Source of the DNA: a virus
Reading direction: 5' to 3' (one strand)
DNA length: 61,390 nucleotides
IMG/VR virus record: IMGVR_UViG_3300020213_000035
Location: 1-61,390 of that record
Part shown: positions 22,741 to 32,250 of the stretch, in pieces
Layout: every line of letters begins with the position of its first letter
Position numbering within the stretch: the first letter of the stretch is position 1
Program-made: the position numbers and the translations under genes
The notes under the pieces: generated by a model
The model's database searches: none
What the model saw: the letters and a program-made list of their open reading frames with translations, nothing else
What the model was told of the DNA's origin: nothing

Positions 22741-22757
22741 GTGACTCCTTAGGTCAC
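22741..22757 (-). promoter_or_regulatory. hairpin with the Pup Shine-Dalgarno in its loop
   Basis: Directly before the Pup ATG, GTGAC and GTCAC form a 5-bp inverted repeat. The 7-base loop CTAAGGA holds most of the AAGGAG site, including the GGA. CsrA proteins bind GGA in such loops and this phage encodes a CsrA-like protein. Regulation by it is inferred. Confidence 0.5.
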
Positions 22758-22774
22758 GAACATATCGACATAAA

Positions 22775-24367
22775 TCAGAGTGGAATGAAGCCAGGAGTCA
22801 AGACAGCATTGCCAGATCCCCCACCGCCACCAGACTCCACGCCGAACTGGAATGCCATATAACCCATATTAACGGCATTAGATGAGTTGGGGTCCCAAGT
22901 GAGAACCGGAATCGCTGACGCTAGAGATAGCGAAGCTTTAGCATCAGCGACACCCATATTAGTGCCATCATTAACAGTAATAGCTTTAGTGCCCCCACTG
23001 ATCGACTTAACTTCAGATGGATTCGTCCCATTCCTGGCCCCCCAAGCAGTACTCACTTGAGCAGCATCATCCCCTGAACCCACATAGAGATGAGCGTTAG
23101 CTACATCGGTATCTGGCGTCGTAACTTTATCCCCAACAAAGAACATAGAATCTGGAGAGATGACCACGCTAGACAAATTCTGTGTAGCTGGAGCAGAGGA
23201 TGTGGATTTCTGGAAGTTTCCTACTTCTATAGACCCAGAATCAAATTTTAACGCTAATGCGTATAATTCAATGGCTCCGGTGCCCACTTTCGTAGCATTC
23301 ACCGTAAATCCGTCTACATCCATTGAGACAAGGGCAATTCTACAACTCTCTGTTCCCCCCAAAAATCCATTGAAGCTTACGAAACCATCATCAATGAACC
23401 TAGAATAAGAAACCTCGTTGCCCCCGAAGCCCGTCGTCTCCCCCATGTAAGTGGTAAATTGCCCTGAAGGCGAAGCTGCCCCAATCCCGAAGTTGATTCC
23501 CGTGACAGTGCGGGGAAGAGATCCTCCATCAAAGTTGACATAACTGTTGACATTAAGAAGTGCATCAGGCTGGAAGCCCACCCCAGTAACAGAGAACTGC
23601 TCGATATTGTCGGTGGGATACCATTTCACCATCTGGGCAGTAACGTCATCGCCGCCAAAGGCTATATAGTTAATCCGGTATGCCGTGGCATTATTGGTGG
23701 TCCACGACATAGTGAATCCATCTACATTAAAAGATGTCAGGCTGGCTTCTGCTAGAATTGTTGTTGTCCTGAAAACAATAAGCTTGCTATCTCCATGTGT
23801 CTTATGCCGGTTGATCGAGTTGCTCCCATTAGGTGCATAATTACACACGGCGATAGAGTCTGTAACAGAGGATGTAATACCCACCGTGAACATGCCATTA
23901 GTGGCTAGAGTGTCATCAACGGTCGTACTATCAGACCACAGAAATACCGCTTTGGGCTGAAACCCAAGCGTAACAGATTGCGACACTGGAGCAGCGGATG
24001 TGGATTTACTGAACACCCCGCAAGCAACATTTACTGGAGAAGAAGTAATAGTGGAGATTGTAGGTACACCTACCGCCACAGAACGAGACACCACAACGGC
24101 AGTCACAAGGGCTGATGTCGTGATAGTTACCGTTCCAACCGCAGCAACAGCACTCACCGCCGTTGCATTAACTGTAGCTGGAGTACCAGTCTCTACTGTA
24201 GCAACCCCCACCGCCGCAACAGCAGTAACAGTGGAGACAACAACCGTGGAACTAGTCTGAATCGCTGGAGAACCAACCGCGCTTGTAGCTATTACTACAG
24301 TTGGATTAACCAATCCGGCTATAGTAGGTAAGAGAACTTCAATATGGCGGGTCGACGCAGATGCCAT
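22775..24367 (-). CDS. tail fibre or minor tail protein with repeated beta modules
   Basis: 530 residues. The first ~110 residues are low-complexity Val/Thr/Ala repeats with VTAVAAVG-type copies, like a beta-helical or fibrous stalk. Three related beta-rich modules follow, marked by FSKSTSAAPVSQSVTLGFQPKAV, SVTGVGFQPDALL and FQKSTSSAPATQNLSSVVISP. The C-terminus is Gly rich (GGGGGSGN). A host-recognition role is likely. It is the last virion gene before Pup. Confidence 0.65.
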   Translation of the reverse strand: MASASTRHIEVLLPTIAGLVNPTVVIATSAVGSPAIQTSSTVVVSTVTAVAAVGVATVETGTPATVNATAVSAVAAVGTVTITTSALVTAVVVSRSVAVGVPTISTITSSPVNVACGVFSKSTSAAPVSQSVTLGFQPKAVFLWSDSTTVDDTLATNGMFTVGITSSVTDSIAVCNYAPNGSNSINRHKTHGDSKLIVFRTTTILAEASLTSFNVDGFTMSWTTNNATAYRINYIAFGGDDVTAQMVKWYPTDNIEQFSVTGVGFQPDALLNVNSYVNFDGGSLPRTVTGINFGIGAASPSGQFTTYMGETTGFGGNEVSYSRFIDDGFVSFNGFLGGTESCRIALVSMDVDGFTVNATKVGTGAIELYALALKFDSGSIEVGNFQKSTSSAPATQNLSSVVISPDSMFFVGDKVTTPDTDVANAHLYVGSGDDAAQVSTAWGARNGTNPSEVKSISGGTKAITVNDGTNMGVADAKASLSLASAIPVLTWDPNSSNAVNMGYMAFQFGVESGGGGGSGNAVLTPGFIPL

Positions 24368-24723
24368 CAGGCGTACTTAAGTACCTTCCAAGGAAAGTTC
24401 CTGGAAGTCCCGAAAGTCTGCTTCAAGCTGAATCGCAGCGCTACGCTTGGCGAGGCAGAACCTAGCTCGCTACTAACAGGTACGCTAACCTTAATGAGAT
24501 CGTCGGTAGGCTGAGCGCCTGCATATCTGGTTGAGTAGATGACCCTAGCGGTTCCACCGTTCAAGATCATTTGGTAAATTCTCAGCTCAACAACATCTCC
24601 CGCCGCCAGGTTAACCGTATCAACATGGAACGTATAAGTTCCAGCGACATAAGTATCTGCCAACTGATGTTCTGTCGTCACTTCTGCGGTCTGAGTTCCT
24701 GAAGCAGATGCAGTTACAGCCAT
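24367..24723 (-). CDS. small virion-like beta protein
   Basis: 118 residues, beta-rich, with no Cys. It overlaps the fibre start by one base. The Thr/Ala-rich N-terminus and beta content suit a minor tail component. No family assigned. Confidence 0.5.
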   Translation of the reverse strand: MAVTASASGTQTAEVTTEHQLADTYVAGTYTFHVDTVNLAAGDVVELRIYQMILNGGTARVIYSTRYAGAQPTDDLIKVSVPVSSELGSASPSVALRFSLKQTFGTSRNFPWKVLKYA

Positions 24724-24742
24724 ATTCTAATCCTTCTAATCC

Positions 24743-25270
24743 TTAAATCACTAATGCTGAGGTTAGGCCAAACAATGGCAGATAATTGGAGACCGGAGCT
24801 TCCAGCGTTGGATTCGTGGTCAGTGGCACCATGGACGGTGCTTGTACGATCCCAGCAGCCTGGCAAGCCACCACGTTAGATCCTCTTGTCCTAATGGTTG
24901 CCGAAGTAGTAGAAACTGATAGAGCCATGTAATAGCCACCTGGCTGTAGCAAAAGAGGAGTAATATTGACAGCCTGGATGGCTGTCCCTCCCGACTGAGC
25001 CGTACTTCCTGTGCTCACCAGCCTTGTGCAATTACCCGGATTCGTAGTCATATAAATACCACAATCAACATTACCTGCGACCGAGGTTCCATTGAGCCAG
25101 AATAATCTCTGCACAAGAAAAGGAGCGCGAAGATTAAACGGCACAAAGATACCTCGGTTAGCCGATGGCCAGGCACTAGAAGCGCTACCGAACACAAAGG
25201 CTATCGGCACTTCCTGTGAAGAAGAATTGATCGTGCTGTTGTGAGAAAAGATAGTTGGCCAGTCACTCAT
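24743..25270 (-). CDS. minor tail or fibre protein, paralogue of the next upstream gene
   Basis: 175 residues, clearly related to the gene at 25270-25794: both share a DW start, F/YIPF or FVPF, WNGTxVAGN or LNGTSVAGN, RLVSxGSTAQxG and LLLxPGxYYMA. The pair arose by tandem duplication. A beta-sandwich, lectin-like fold seems likely. Confidence 0.6.
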   Translation of the reverse strand: MSDWPTIFSHNSTINSSSQEVPIAFVFGSASSAWPSANRGIFVPFNLRAPFLVQRLFWLNGTSVAGNVDCGIYMTTNPGNCTRLVSTGSTAQSGGTAIQAVNITPLLLQPGGYYMALSVSTTSATIRTRGSNVVACQAAGIVQAPSMVPLTTNPTLEAPVSNYLPLFGLTSALVI

Positions 25271-25794
25271 TAGTTTGTCGTCCTTTGGTGAACCATCATT
25301 ATTGGAGCCTCCATCGTGTTACGTACCCAATTAGCCGTAGTAGGCAGCGGGAACGCAGAGGTCTGACTCAGAACTCCCCATGACCCCTGGACAGAAGCAA
25401 CAGATGTGTACTTAAAGTATCGACCGCTAATCCCATTAGCAACACACGCCATATAATACTGACCAGGCAATAGCAATACATCGGTGACATCTACTGTCTG
25501 AATAACAGATGTACCAGCCTGAGCCGTAGAACCAGAAGAAACCAGCCTGTTCTTCTGATCATCATACACACCCAAGTCAAAGTTACCGGCAACAACTGTT
25601 CCATTCCAGACACTCAACTTCACAACCATAAATGACTGGTAGACAACAAACGGAATGTAGACAGCCGTGTTGGCAACTGCCCAAATACTACTAAGAATGT
25701 TGCCATCACATATGGCCTGAGCACCAGTTGACTCAGCACTCGTAGGACAGATGGTCGGAGCGTTTGATGCGATAAATGGATCCCAGTCAGCCAT
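25270..25794 (-). CDS. minor tail or fibre protein, tandem paralogue
   Basis: 174 residues sharing the motifs listed for its downstream neighbour and joined to it by a one-base overlap (TAATG). It is Thr/Ala/Ser rich with two Cys in its N-terminal part. Divergence between the copies is considerable, which suggests old duplication or selection for different ligands. Confidence 0.6.
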   Translation of the reverse strand: MADWDPFIASNAPTICPTSAESTGAQAICDGNILSSIWAVANTAVYIPFVVYQSFMVVKLSVWNGTVVAGNFDLGVYDDQKNRLVSSGSTAQAGTSVIQTVDVTDVLLLPGQYYMACVANGISGRYFKYTSVASVQGSWGVLSQTSAFPLPTTANWVRNTMEAPIMMVHQRTTN

Positions 25795-25796
25795 CT

Positions 25797-26129
25797 CTAG
25801 ACTCCGCTTTCTACTTTGTGAACTCTAATTTGCTGTCGCTGAACGGAAACAATACCTCTAGCTTGCAACCCTACAGTTACATCAGTCTGAAATCTTGCCA
25901 AGCTAGACCCATTAGTGTGCGTGGGTGGCTGATCTATGGGGAGTACCAAATTATTAGGAGGATATGGAGTGTTTATGGGGATAGGAAAAAACAGGACTGG
26001 ATCAATGCCGTCATACACCGGGATAGAACCCTGTCCTACGAAATATTGCACTTCATTAGCCTCAGAGATAGTAACCAGCCTAGTAGGCCCAGGTAGTGGT
26101 TGATTACTTGCATCAAAGTATCGATCCAT
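25797..26129 (-). CDS. small virion-associated hypothetical protein
   Basis: 110 residues with a Pro-rich central part (PIPINTPYPPNNLVLPIDQPP). It lies between fibre-type genes in the same orientation with almost no spacer. Probably a minor virion or linker component. No family assigned. Confidence 0.5.
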   Translation of the reverse strand: MDRYFDASNQPLPGPTRLVTISEANEVQYFVGQGSIPVYDGIDPVLFFPIPINTPYPPNNLVLPIDQPPTHTNGSSLARFQTDVTVGLQARGIVSVQRQQIRVHKVESGV

Positions 26130-26146
26130 AATGATTCCTTATAAAG

Positions 26147-27172
26147 TTAGGCGATATCGACAGGAATCTGAGACATGACCAGATAAAGAGTACCATCACT
26201 GGCTGTATCCATACCACGAGCAGGTGCGCCAAAAGATTTTTGAAGTACCAGGGTTCCTACAGAATTAGGATAACTAGGGAAGCTCATACGTACCGTCACA
26301 AGAAGCTGATCTTGAGCTACGCCAAAACCATTCACGGTAGGAGCATAATCATTATAGGGCCACCCAAAATCGGCTGAATCGGGAGCCGGATTCGTCCAGA
26401 TGAGTTGGTACTTATAGTTTAGGAGGATGGGATCCTCAGTATCATAGATTGGAATAGTAGTTTCAGATAGATCTGTATTAATTCTAATGAGGTTTACATC
26501 ATTAGATGCAAACACATTATCATAAGCATAACCTAAATAAGTAAACCCACGAGGCGTGAGGATATCTCCATAGTGTATGGTTGACTGTCCGGCTAAAGAG
26601 ACGCGACGGATCACCCTGCCAGCTTGATCTGCCACATACAAAAAATTACCAGCTTTGACAATCCCTCCAAGCTGAGAATATCTAGGATCGGATCCCTCCA
26701 CATATCCACTCGTAGAGATACTTCCACTAATCAATCTCCAGGTGTCCGTAGATAGATCGCACTCCCAAATGGAAGCAGATGTCAAAGCTTGTGTGCCAGC
26801 CGTAGCATAGAGAAGATTATTTGCTTTATCTATCGTGAAGTATCCAGTCAGATTACCTACTGGATCCGGCAATGGATCATTGAGTAAGGTCGGGCCTCTC
26901 TCAGGCATCCTATAGATACGCATGCTAGTCGTGAAAGCAGACAAGAAAAATGAACCACGACTATCACTCTTGATTTCTTGGGAGCTAACCTCAAGAGCAT
27001 TGTCAGGATCTAGGAGGCTAACAACCAGTCGATCTATCTTCCAAACATGAGCTAACTCAGGAGATTGAACCGCTTCACTCAACAAAGTCACCGCTGAACG
27101 GGGACTTGTAGAGAAAGGACCCTGCCGCACGCGTACCTGAGGAACTTTAGGACGAACAATTCTAACTTCCAT
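26147..27172 (-). CDS. beta-propeller-like virion protein
   Basis: 341 residues. Repeating short strands with aromatic and Gly turns (ASIWECDLSTDTWRL, GNFLYVADQAGRVIRRVSL, TASDGTLYLVMS) suggest an NHL or SMP-30-type propeller of about five to six blades. Such folds bind glycans in phage tail tips. It is placed among the fibre genes. No exact family recognised. Confidence 0.55.
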   Translation of the reverse strand: MEVRIVRPKVPQVRVRQGPFSTSPRSAVTLLSEAVQSPELAHVWKIDRLVVSLLDPDNALEVSSQEIKSDSRGSFFLSAFTTSMRIYRMPERGPTLLNDPLPDPVGNLTGYFTIDKANNLLYATAGTQALTSASIWECDLSTDTWRLISGSISTSGYVEGSDPRYSQLGGIVKAGNFLYVADQAGRVIRRVSLAGQSTIHYGDILTPRGFTYLGYAYDNVFASNDVNLIRINTDLSETTIPIYDTEDPILLNYKYQLIWTNPAPDSADFGWPYNDYAPTVNGFGVAQDQLLVTVRMSFPSYPNSVGTLVLQKSFGAPARGMDTASDGTLYLVMSQIPVDIA

Positions 27173-27183
27173 AATCCCCTACG

Positions 27184-28575
27184 TTAGGAGTTAACCCAAC
27201 TAGTCGTTGGGAATCCATATGCGAATCCATAAATATGGATAGTCAGGTTATTATCAGTAGGTGTAGCTCCGCCGCCTACTTGGTCCACGTCGCAGGTGAT
27301 TCCGTCTCCAGCGACTAGAAGAAATCGACTATCAGGAGCAGCAGTAGCACCACGAGTCGCTCCCACCAAAACCCTCGGACGAGATGCCTGATTAGCGAAC
27401 ATGGTTACTGCGGTCGGAGTAGCCCCGAAACTGATCTTATTAACATCGACAATCACAGATGCAGAAGCAGGAGTAGATCCCAAACCCAGAACAGCACGAG
27501 CTGTCAAAACCTGAAAGTTAGGAAACTCACAAATCCAAATCGACTTACCCGTTTGGACCGATAGAGTACCACTAAACGCAAACGTAACTTCGAACGGGAA
27601 GCCAGCTACATTCCCCATCGGCAGGGAACCCTGAACTTCAGTAGAATTGGTTAGTAGAATCTTAGTTGGCTGCCCGACCGAAATGGTCGCATCCTGCGGT
27701 CTACCGCCCGATGTCGAGTTTCCAACATCATCGTAATAAGTGACGATAATGCCGGATCCTACACTCGTCTCTTCTACAACCCAATGGAGAGTTGTGTTAT
27801 CCCAGATACCATTAGAAAAGCTTCGATATATTTTCCAGGTATAGCCAGCCGGAATAGTAGGTGTTGTACCAGGATAGGATATCCTAACCTTGTTGGTATT
27901 ATTAGTTGTGTTGCTTGTCGGCAACGATCTGTTGCAATCTTCTGTGACCGAATTGTTATCAGTATAGGTTGTAGCTGGAGTAGCGCCTATATTCAGGGAC
28001 GCCAGGAAAAAGTAAGAGAGATCTCCTGGTCCCTTCCTGTATATATTGAATCCCGAAGCTCCGGATGGCAAAGTTGGAAGAGTTAGAACAACCTTGTTCG
28101 TACTCGTTCCAACGGGCACTGTAATATATGCCGGGGAGAGGGCTTTAGTTTCACTGGTGTTTGCTCCAGTGAAGGCACTCAGAACGTAAAAATAGTTGCC
28201 CGGTAGATGCGTACCACCAGTGGTCTGAGTAGTCATCGTCGGAGAAGAAGGTTGCAACAGAGAAGCAATAGTTGAGACAACTGTTTCAGGAGAGGCAGCA
28301 GTCTCATTTCCATAAATATCTACAAGGGCATATTTGTAGTAGATAGTTAGCCCAGAACTGAGCGTGCCCCCAGTAGTTGATACGGTAGCTGACGGCCCAG
28401 TGGACGGAGTAGCCGTACTGGTAGAAGTACCGGTGTGTCGATGGCCTTCGGCTCCTTGATAGAGAAGCCTATCAATTTGATCCCGGTCAGCATTAGTGAA
28501 CTTATAACCGTTCAGGTCGAATGAATCGCTCTGGGCTAGTTTCTGTAGACGATAATGTGATGTGTTGCCTGCCAT
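27184..28575 (-). CDS. tail fibre or receptor-binding protein with FN3-like repeats
   Basis: 463 residues. An N-terminal attachment part (about 1-50) is followed by two Thr/Ser-rich beta modules with FNIYRKG and WKIYRSF signatures, like fibronectin III or Ig-like repeats, and a C-terminal domain (from about 300) of different character that may form the tip. It sits just after the minor tail proteins, as expected of a fibre. Confidence 0.65.
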   Translation of the reverse strand: MAGNTSHYRLQKLAQSDSFDLNGYKFTNADRDQIDRLLYQGAEGHRHTGTSTSTATPSTGPSATVSTTGGTLSSGLTIYYKYALVDIYGNETAASPETVVSTIASLLQPSSPTMTTQTTGGTHLPGNYFYVLSAFTGANTSETKALSPAYITVPVGTSTNKVVLTLPTLPSGASGFNIYRKGPGDLSYFFLASLNIGATPATTYTDNNSVTEDCNRSLPTSNTTNNTNKVRISYPGTTPTIPAGYTWKIYRSFSNGIWDNTTLHWVVEETSVGSGIIVTYYDDVGNSTSGGRPQDATISVGQPTKILLTNSTEVQGSLPMGNVAGFPFEVTFAFSGTLSVQTGKSIWICEFPNFQVLTARAVLGLGSTPASASVIVDVNKISFGATPTAVTMFANQASRPRVLVGATRGATAAPDSRFLLVAGDGITCDVDQVGGGATPTDNNLTIHIYGFAYGFPTTSWVNS

Positions 28576-28633
28576 TACTTATTCCCCTAATTCCCTTTAC
28601 TAGAGCCCTGATTTTAGATCGACCCTTACAACC

Positions 28634-28652
28634 ATCTAATCAAGAATTAGAT
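28634..28652 (-). other. 7-bp inverted repeat at a gene end
   Basis: ATCTAAT and ATTAGAT flank a 5-base loop and include the stop codon of the upstream gene (28647-28649). There is no T-run after it, so it is not a standard terminator. It may be an mRNA end stabiliser or processing site between minor tail and fibre genes. Confidence 0.4.
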
Positions 28653-29084
28653 AGCCTCGCCCAAAGTTCCGCCATGTTTTACCGGATTAACGAAAGCTTT
28701 CCCTGAAGCCTTCCAGTGAACGAACATTCTCATATCCGTTGGCCCACTGGTTACAATACCCAATGAACATCCATTGTAGTAAAAGCCACCAACCTGGTCC
28801 TCACGATCCCACGTCACAACTACTACACTCACGGTGGGGAAATTGCCAAGAACAGCTCCCTGATTTGGAGTGAGTTCGCCCCCAAATGTCATGTTCGGCT
28901 TCTCCATGAATCGAACTGGGAAATGAACATCTACCAGAACTTCACCTGCTCCGGTCGTCTCTATGAAGCCCTCAAGCTCATGCCTACCAGCATGAAAAGC
29001 AGCGCCTCGCCCTATCTCGCCTCGCCTGTCCTCTTGCTGACCTTTCAGCATTCTCCCAAGTCTGGGAACATTGACATCTACCAT
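28647..29084 (-). CDS. minor virion protein
   Basis: 145 residues, beta-rich, with a basic N-terminus (RLGRMLKGQQEDRRGE). The middle (VLVDVHFPVRFMEKPNMTFGGEL) resembles the strand pattern of phage head-spike or fibre-tip proteins. It starts in a TAATG overlap with the small upstream gene. No family assigned. Confidence 0.55.
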   Translation of the reverse strand: MVDVNVPRLGRMLKGQQEDRRGEIGRGAAFHAGRHELEGFIETTGAGEVLVDVHFPVRFMEKPNMTFGGELTPNQGAVLGNFPTVSVVVVTWDREDQVGGFYYNGCSLGIVTSGPTDMRMFVHWKASGKAFVNPVKHGGTLGEAI

Positions 29085-29227
29085 TAGCCTGCTACCACTG
29101 TTCCCTTCGCAACGCGGTTCAAGATCCCATCCAAACGCGCTACGGTAACAGACTTTGACTCACAACGCATAAGATAACCACGTAGGATATCGTCAACAAT
29201 AAATACTGGTCTCTGTTCGTGTGCCAT
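29084..29227 (-). CDS. 47-aa hypothetical protein
   Basis: ATG 29227 follows a GGAG site. The product (MAHEQRPVFIVDDILRG..., ending in AKGTVVAG) is balanced and helical. The stop overlaps the next start by one base. It fills the whole 143-bp gap between two virion genes, which supports a real gene. Confidence 0.6.
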   Translation of the reverse strand: MAHEQRPVFIVDDILRGYLMRCESKSVTVARLDGILNRVAKGTVVAG

Positions 29228-29228
29228 A

Positions 29229-31841
29229 TTAATCTCCAAAAGTCGTTGCTGAATCGCTTAGCTGAATAGCCCAGTTATCTCGTTCACCCAACCAGTTCGT
29301 CGTAAGCGTCATCGTGTAGTTACCCTGTTCAACGTCGAACTGGGTGCTTATACCCCGCACATAATGTACGTAAGTCTCGCCAGTCTGACGCTCATATATC
29401 CTCACCTGATCATCAATTTGTATGGCTGGATTAGCCACACAAGTAACAGATCCTTGGCGCTGAGCAAACCAGGAATGCAGGGCAATCAGTCGAGCCATAA
29501 TTTCCTGCTCAGCCTTGTTGGTGAATACCCCATTGTTCCACATGGCTGGACGGACCATGCCCTTGAGGAGATCCTGATTAGGGGGTACATAGCGCGAGGT
29601 AATCGTATCCTGAAAACCTGCCGTTGGATCGGCAGTACCAATGATTATCTCGGAACGTGCCGCTTTGTCCGATACTTCAATCGTATAATTCGTCAACTGA
29701 AGCCGTTCGTCAATCTCCGGCATAAAATTGGTACGAGTTCCATCCTCAAAGAAATTACCCAAAGACCACCAGTTTGGTGAACGAAAATTGGCAGCACCCG
29801 TCTCATCTACATTAAAGACATAACCGACAATTTCCTTGAAAAAATTGATGCCATCAATCAATGGACGTTTATCAAAGTTATCCTCTGGAATAACATCATC
29901 AGCCCAAGCTCCCGTAGATTCGATACTTCCATATACGGGAGGTCTTTCATTGTTAGCAAGAACTGGATTATAGAACCAAAATCCTCCCCACAACAACAAG
30001 TCCTTAACGATATCAGAATAGTCTTTGTAGTTTCCATCACGCTTGGAATTTGCAATAGCATCATCAGAAAGGGCAACGGCAAATCCACGGATACCTACAC
30101 GGTAATTATTTGGTGCATCCCAGGGACTTGGTACTAGATTCTTAAAAGTAAATCTAATAACATTAGGCCGATATACTCGACCTAAACGATACCAGGCTTG
30201 GGTCTCCCAAGGAGTCCCAAACTGCGCCACATAGGGTATCCCGTCAACCATTCCGGCACCAATATCTGTGAAGCTAGTAGCATCAACTTCAAATACCGAT
30301 ACAAAACATTGATAATTTCCAGCCCAAGGACGGACATAAACAGCATCTATATCCTCCCTGCACAGCACCTCAAACCACGGACCAGTAGCAGGATTGGCAC
30401 TGGAATAACCCTCTGAAAGCCAATACTTATTAGGATCTATACCCCGACCACCCTCATAACCGGGAGACCCAAACCTTGACGTATCAGAATCATAAGGAAC
30501 ATGCCCATGAATCGGACCATTAGGTCCCGCTATAGCATCAGAACTAGCCTGTATATAATTGCTGCTCTTCAGCTTTACTTTAAGATCATAGAACTGCGGA
30601 GCATTGTCGGGTGTGAATTCGGCCCCAAGAATATAGCGCGCATAACGAAGAGGATAATAGATTAGCGGCACTAACGGTGGATAAACCTGTTGCTCGATAA
30701 GCAGCTTTGCCATATCCCTGCAAGCAAGGGTTATCGAGTTATCCGATGCATTGATCCTAACAGAATCTACCAGCCAAACACCTGTAAGAATGATATTTCC
30801 ATCAGTTAATGCTTGGGCTATTGATTTATCTTTTCCACCATAGCCTTGATATGTGCGAATCAAAGCATTTGGAACGAGGATCTCATTCCAACCAGAGATA
30901 ACAGGAGGAGGTTCGGTTGCCTGATAAGGTAGAAGTTTCCAATTCGCTACATCATCAGTACCGAACATACGTGGACCCAAGGTAGTCCCTATGCGTTCAT
31001 ACATAACGAATAGAAGGGCACCTGGATTACCATAATCAGGATATTGATTATGGTTAACTCCCTGGATAGCAATACAATGACTTCCAGCAGCCAAAGACAT
31101 ATCAACAACTGTTGATATACTCAAACCGCCTCCACCCGTCACTACATTATGACCTTCAATTTCACTGACTTTCAATTCTCCATCAACATACAGCTTCATG
31201 TAATCATCAACTGCGGCATAAAACCGCACAGTCTTAGGCGAAGCCAATGTAAAATGGTATCGCCAAAACAGTTGTCCTGGCGGGGCAGCAATAGCCGTAC
31301 CTCTTGAATCCCAGATGATAGAGGTAATGGCATCCGGCCAATTCGGTGGAGAGTTAACCGCAGAACTCCCAATAACATGACCTATAGTCCATGAACTATC
31401 AGGATATGCAGTCTCATACCATAAGGTAGTGTCTCCAATGGTCTCATGACCCCATCGAGCTTGAGCATCGGGAGATTCACCACGCGAGAAGGTAAAATAA
31501 CCGGGTTGTCCCAACTCTCCGTCATCAGGAGAGATGGCGTCGGTATTAATTCTCATCCACTGGTTCTTCAATGTAATGTTACATGATGCAGCATCAGCAT
31601 CCAAACTGCGTTCAGTTTGGATACTCTGAATATTAGGAACCTCAAACTCAGTTTGACTATTATCTTGACGTTGAAACCAACGGATAGGACCCCTAGCAAA
31701 ACTACCAACAGCAGTAGTAGCCGATTCCCGAAGCCTATAGCTAGGTTCCACGGTGACACGGGCATGAGGAGCCCCAGCATCACCGATGAAAGGCCCACCT
31801 TGTGACCAAAGCCTCCAAAAATCAGTCGGTACTAAACGCAT
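29229..31841 (-). CDS. large minor tail protein with PA14-like insert
   Basis: 870 residues. The N-terminus has strand and helix patterns of tail-hub proteins. Residues about 150-280 (WRYHFTLASPKTVRFYAAVDDYMKLYVDGE, VDMSLAAGSHCIAIQGVNH) look like a PA14 or carbohydrate-binding module. The rest is mixed beta with Trp-rich segments, ending in a hub-like domain (QVRIYERQTGETYVHYVRG). It comes just after the distal-tail-like gene, in the position of the tail-tip hub of siphoviruses. Carbohydrate binding is inferred. Confidence 0.65.
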   Translation of the reverse strand: MRLVPTDFWRLWSQGGPFIGDAGAPHARVTVEPSYRLRESATTAVGSFARGPIRWFQRQDNSQTEFEVPNIQSIQTERSLDADAASCNITLKNQWMRINTDAISPDDGELGQPGYFTFSRGESPDAQARWGHETIGDTTLWYETAYPDSSWTIGHVIGSSAVNSPPNWPDAITSIIWDSRGTAIAAPPGQLFWRYHFTLASPKTVRFYAAVDDYMKLYVDGELKVSEIEGHNVVTGGGGLSISTVVDMSLAAGSHCIAIQGVNHNQYPDYGNPGALLFVMYERIGTTLGPRMFGTDDVANWKLLPYQATEPPPVISGWNEILVPNALIRTYQGYGGKDKSIAQALTDGNIILTGVWLVDSVRINASDNSITLACRDMAKLLIEQQVYPPLVPLIYYPLRYARYILGAEFTPDNAPQFYDLKVKLKSSNYIQASSDAIAGPNGPIHGHVPYDSDTSRFGSPGYEGGRGIDPNKYWLSEGYSSANPATGPWFEVLCREDIDAVYVRPWAGNYQCFVSVFEVDATSFTDIGAGMVDGIPYVAQFGTPWETQAWYRLGRVYRPNVIRFTFKNLVPSPWDAPNNYRVGIRGFAVALSDDAIANSKRDGNYKDYSDIVKDLLLWGGFWFYNPVLANNERPPVYGSIESTGAWADDVIPEDNFDKRPLIDGINFFKEIVGYVFNVDETGAANFRSPNWWSLGNFFEDGTRTNFMPEIDERLQLTNYTIEVSDKAARSEIIIGTADPTAGFQDTITSRYVPPNQDLLKGMVRPAMWNNGVFTNKAEQEIMARLIALHSWFAQRQGSVTCVANPAIQIDDQVRIYERQTGETYVHYVRGISTQFDVEQGNYTMTLTTNWLGERDNWAIQLSDSATTFGD

Positions 31842-31847
31842 TGATCC

Positions 31848-32249
31848 TCATATCGTAGGCTCACTGAGCCAATCAAGAATAACAGCAGTGACAGTATAGC
31901 TGTGCTTCCAAGGATAATGCACAGCTCTCTCTCTCTTGGGCTGAAAACTCTTAATATAAATGACGTACTGTCTACCCAGATCGTCTGTCAATTTGATCTG
32001 ATGTCGCTTGTCCCACCAATCAACATAGGTCTGATAATGAGTCTGAGTGAGAATAACTCCCTCCCAGGTCAGTTCACGTACCGGATCTTGGCCTTCATAA
32101 ATCAGAGCATGACCATTAGGAGCAAGAGTATTCTCATAAACGAGGTTCTTTTCGAAAGAGGGAGATCCACCCGAAGCAGGGTTTATCTCGAACGTATAAG
32201 TAGCCAACGTCGTGAGATCATCGAACTTCCACCTTACTACAGCAGCCAT
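31848..32249 (-). CDS. distal tail / minor tail protein
   Basis: 133 residues between the tape measure and the large tail hub, the usual place of a distal tail (Dit-like) component. It is beta rich, with no Cys. Identity rests on position and fold impression. Confidence 0.6.
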   Translation of the reverse strand: MAAVVRWKFDDLTTLATYTFEINPASGGSPSFEKNLVYENTLAPNGHALIYEGQDPVRELTWEGVILTQTHYQTYVDWWDKRHQIKLTDDLGRQYVIYIKSFQPKRERAVHYPWKHSYTVTAVILDWLSEPTI

Positions 32250-32250
32250 G

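Noticed and set aside
22775-23120. Low-complexity Gly-rich end as a CRISPR or VNTR array
   Set aside because: Repeats are protein-level only and diverged at DNA level, with no regular spacers.
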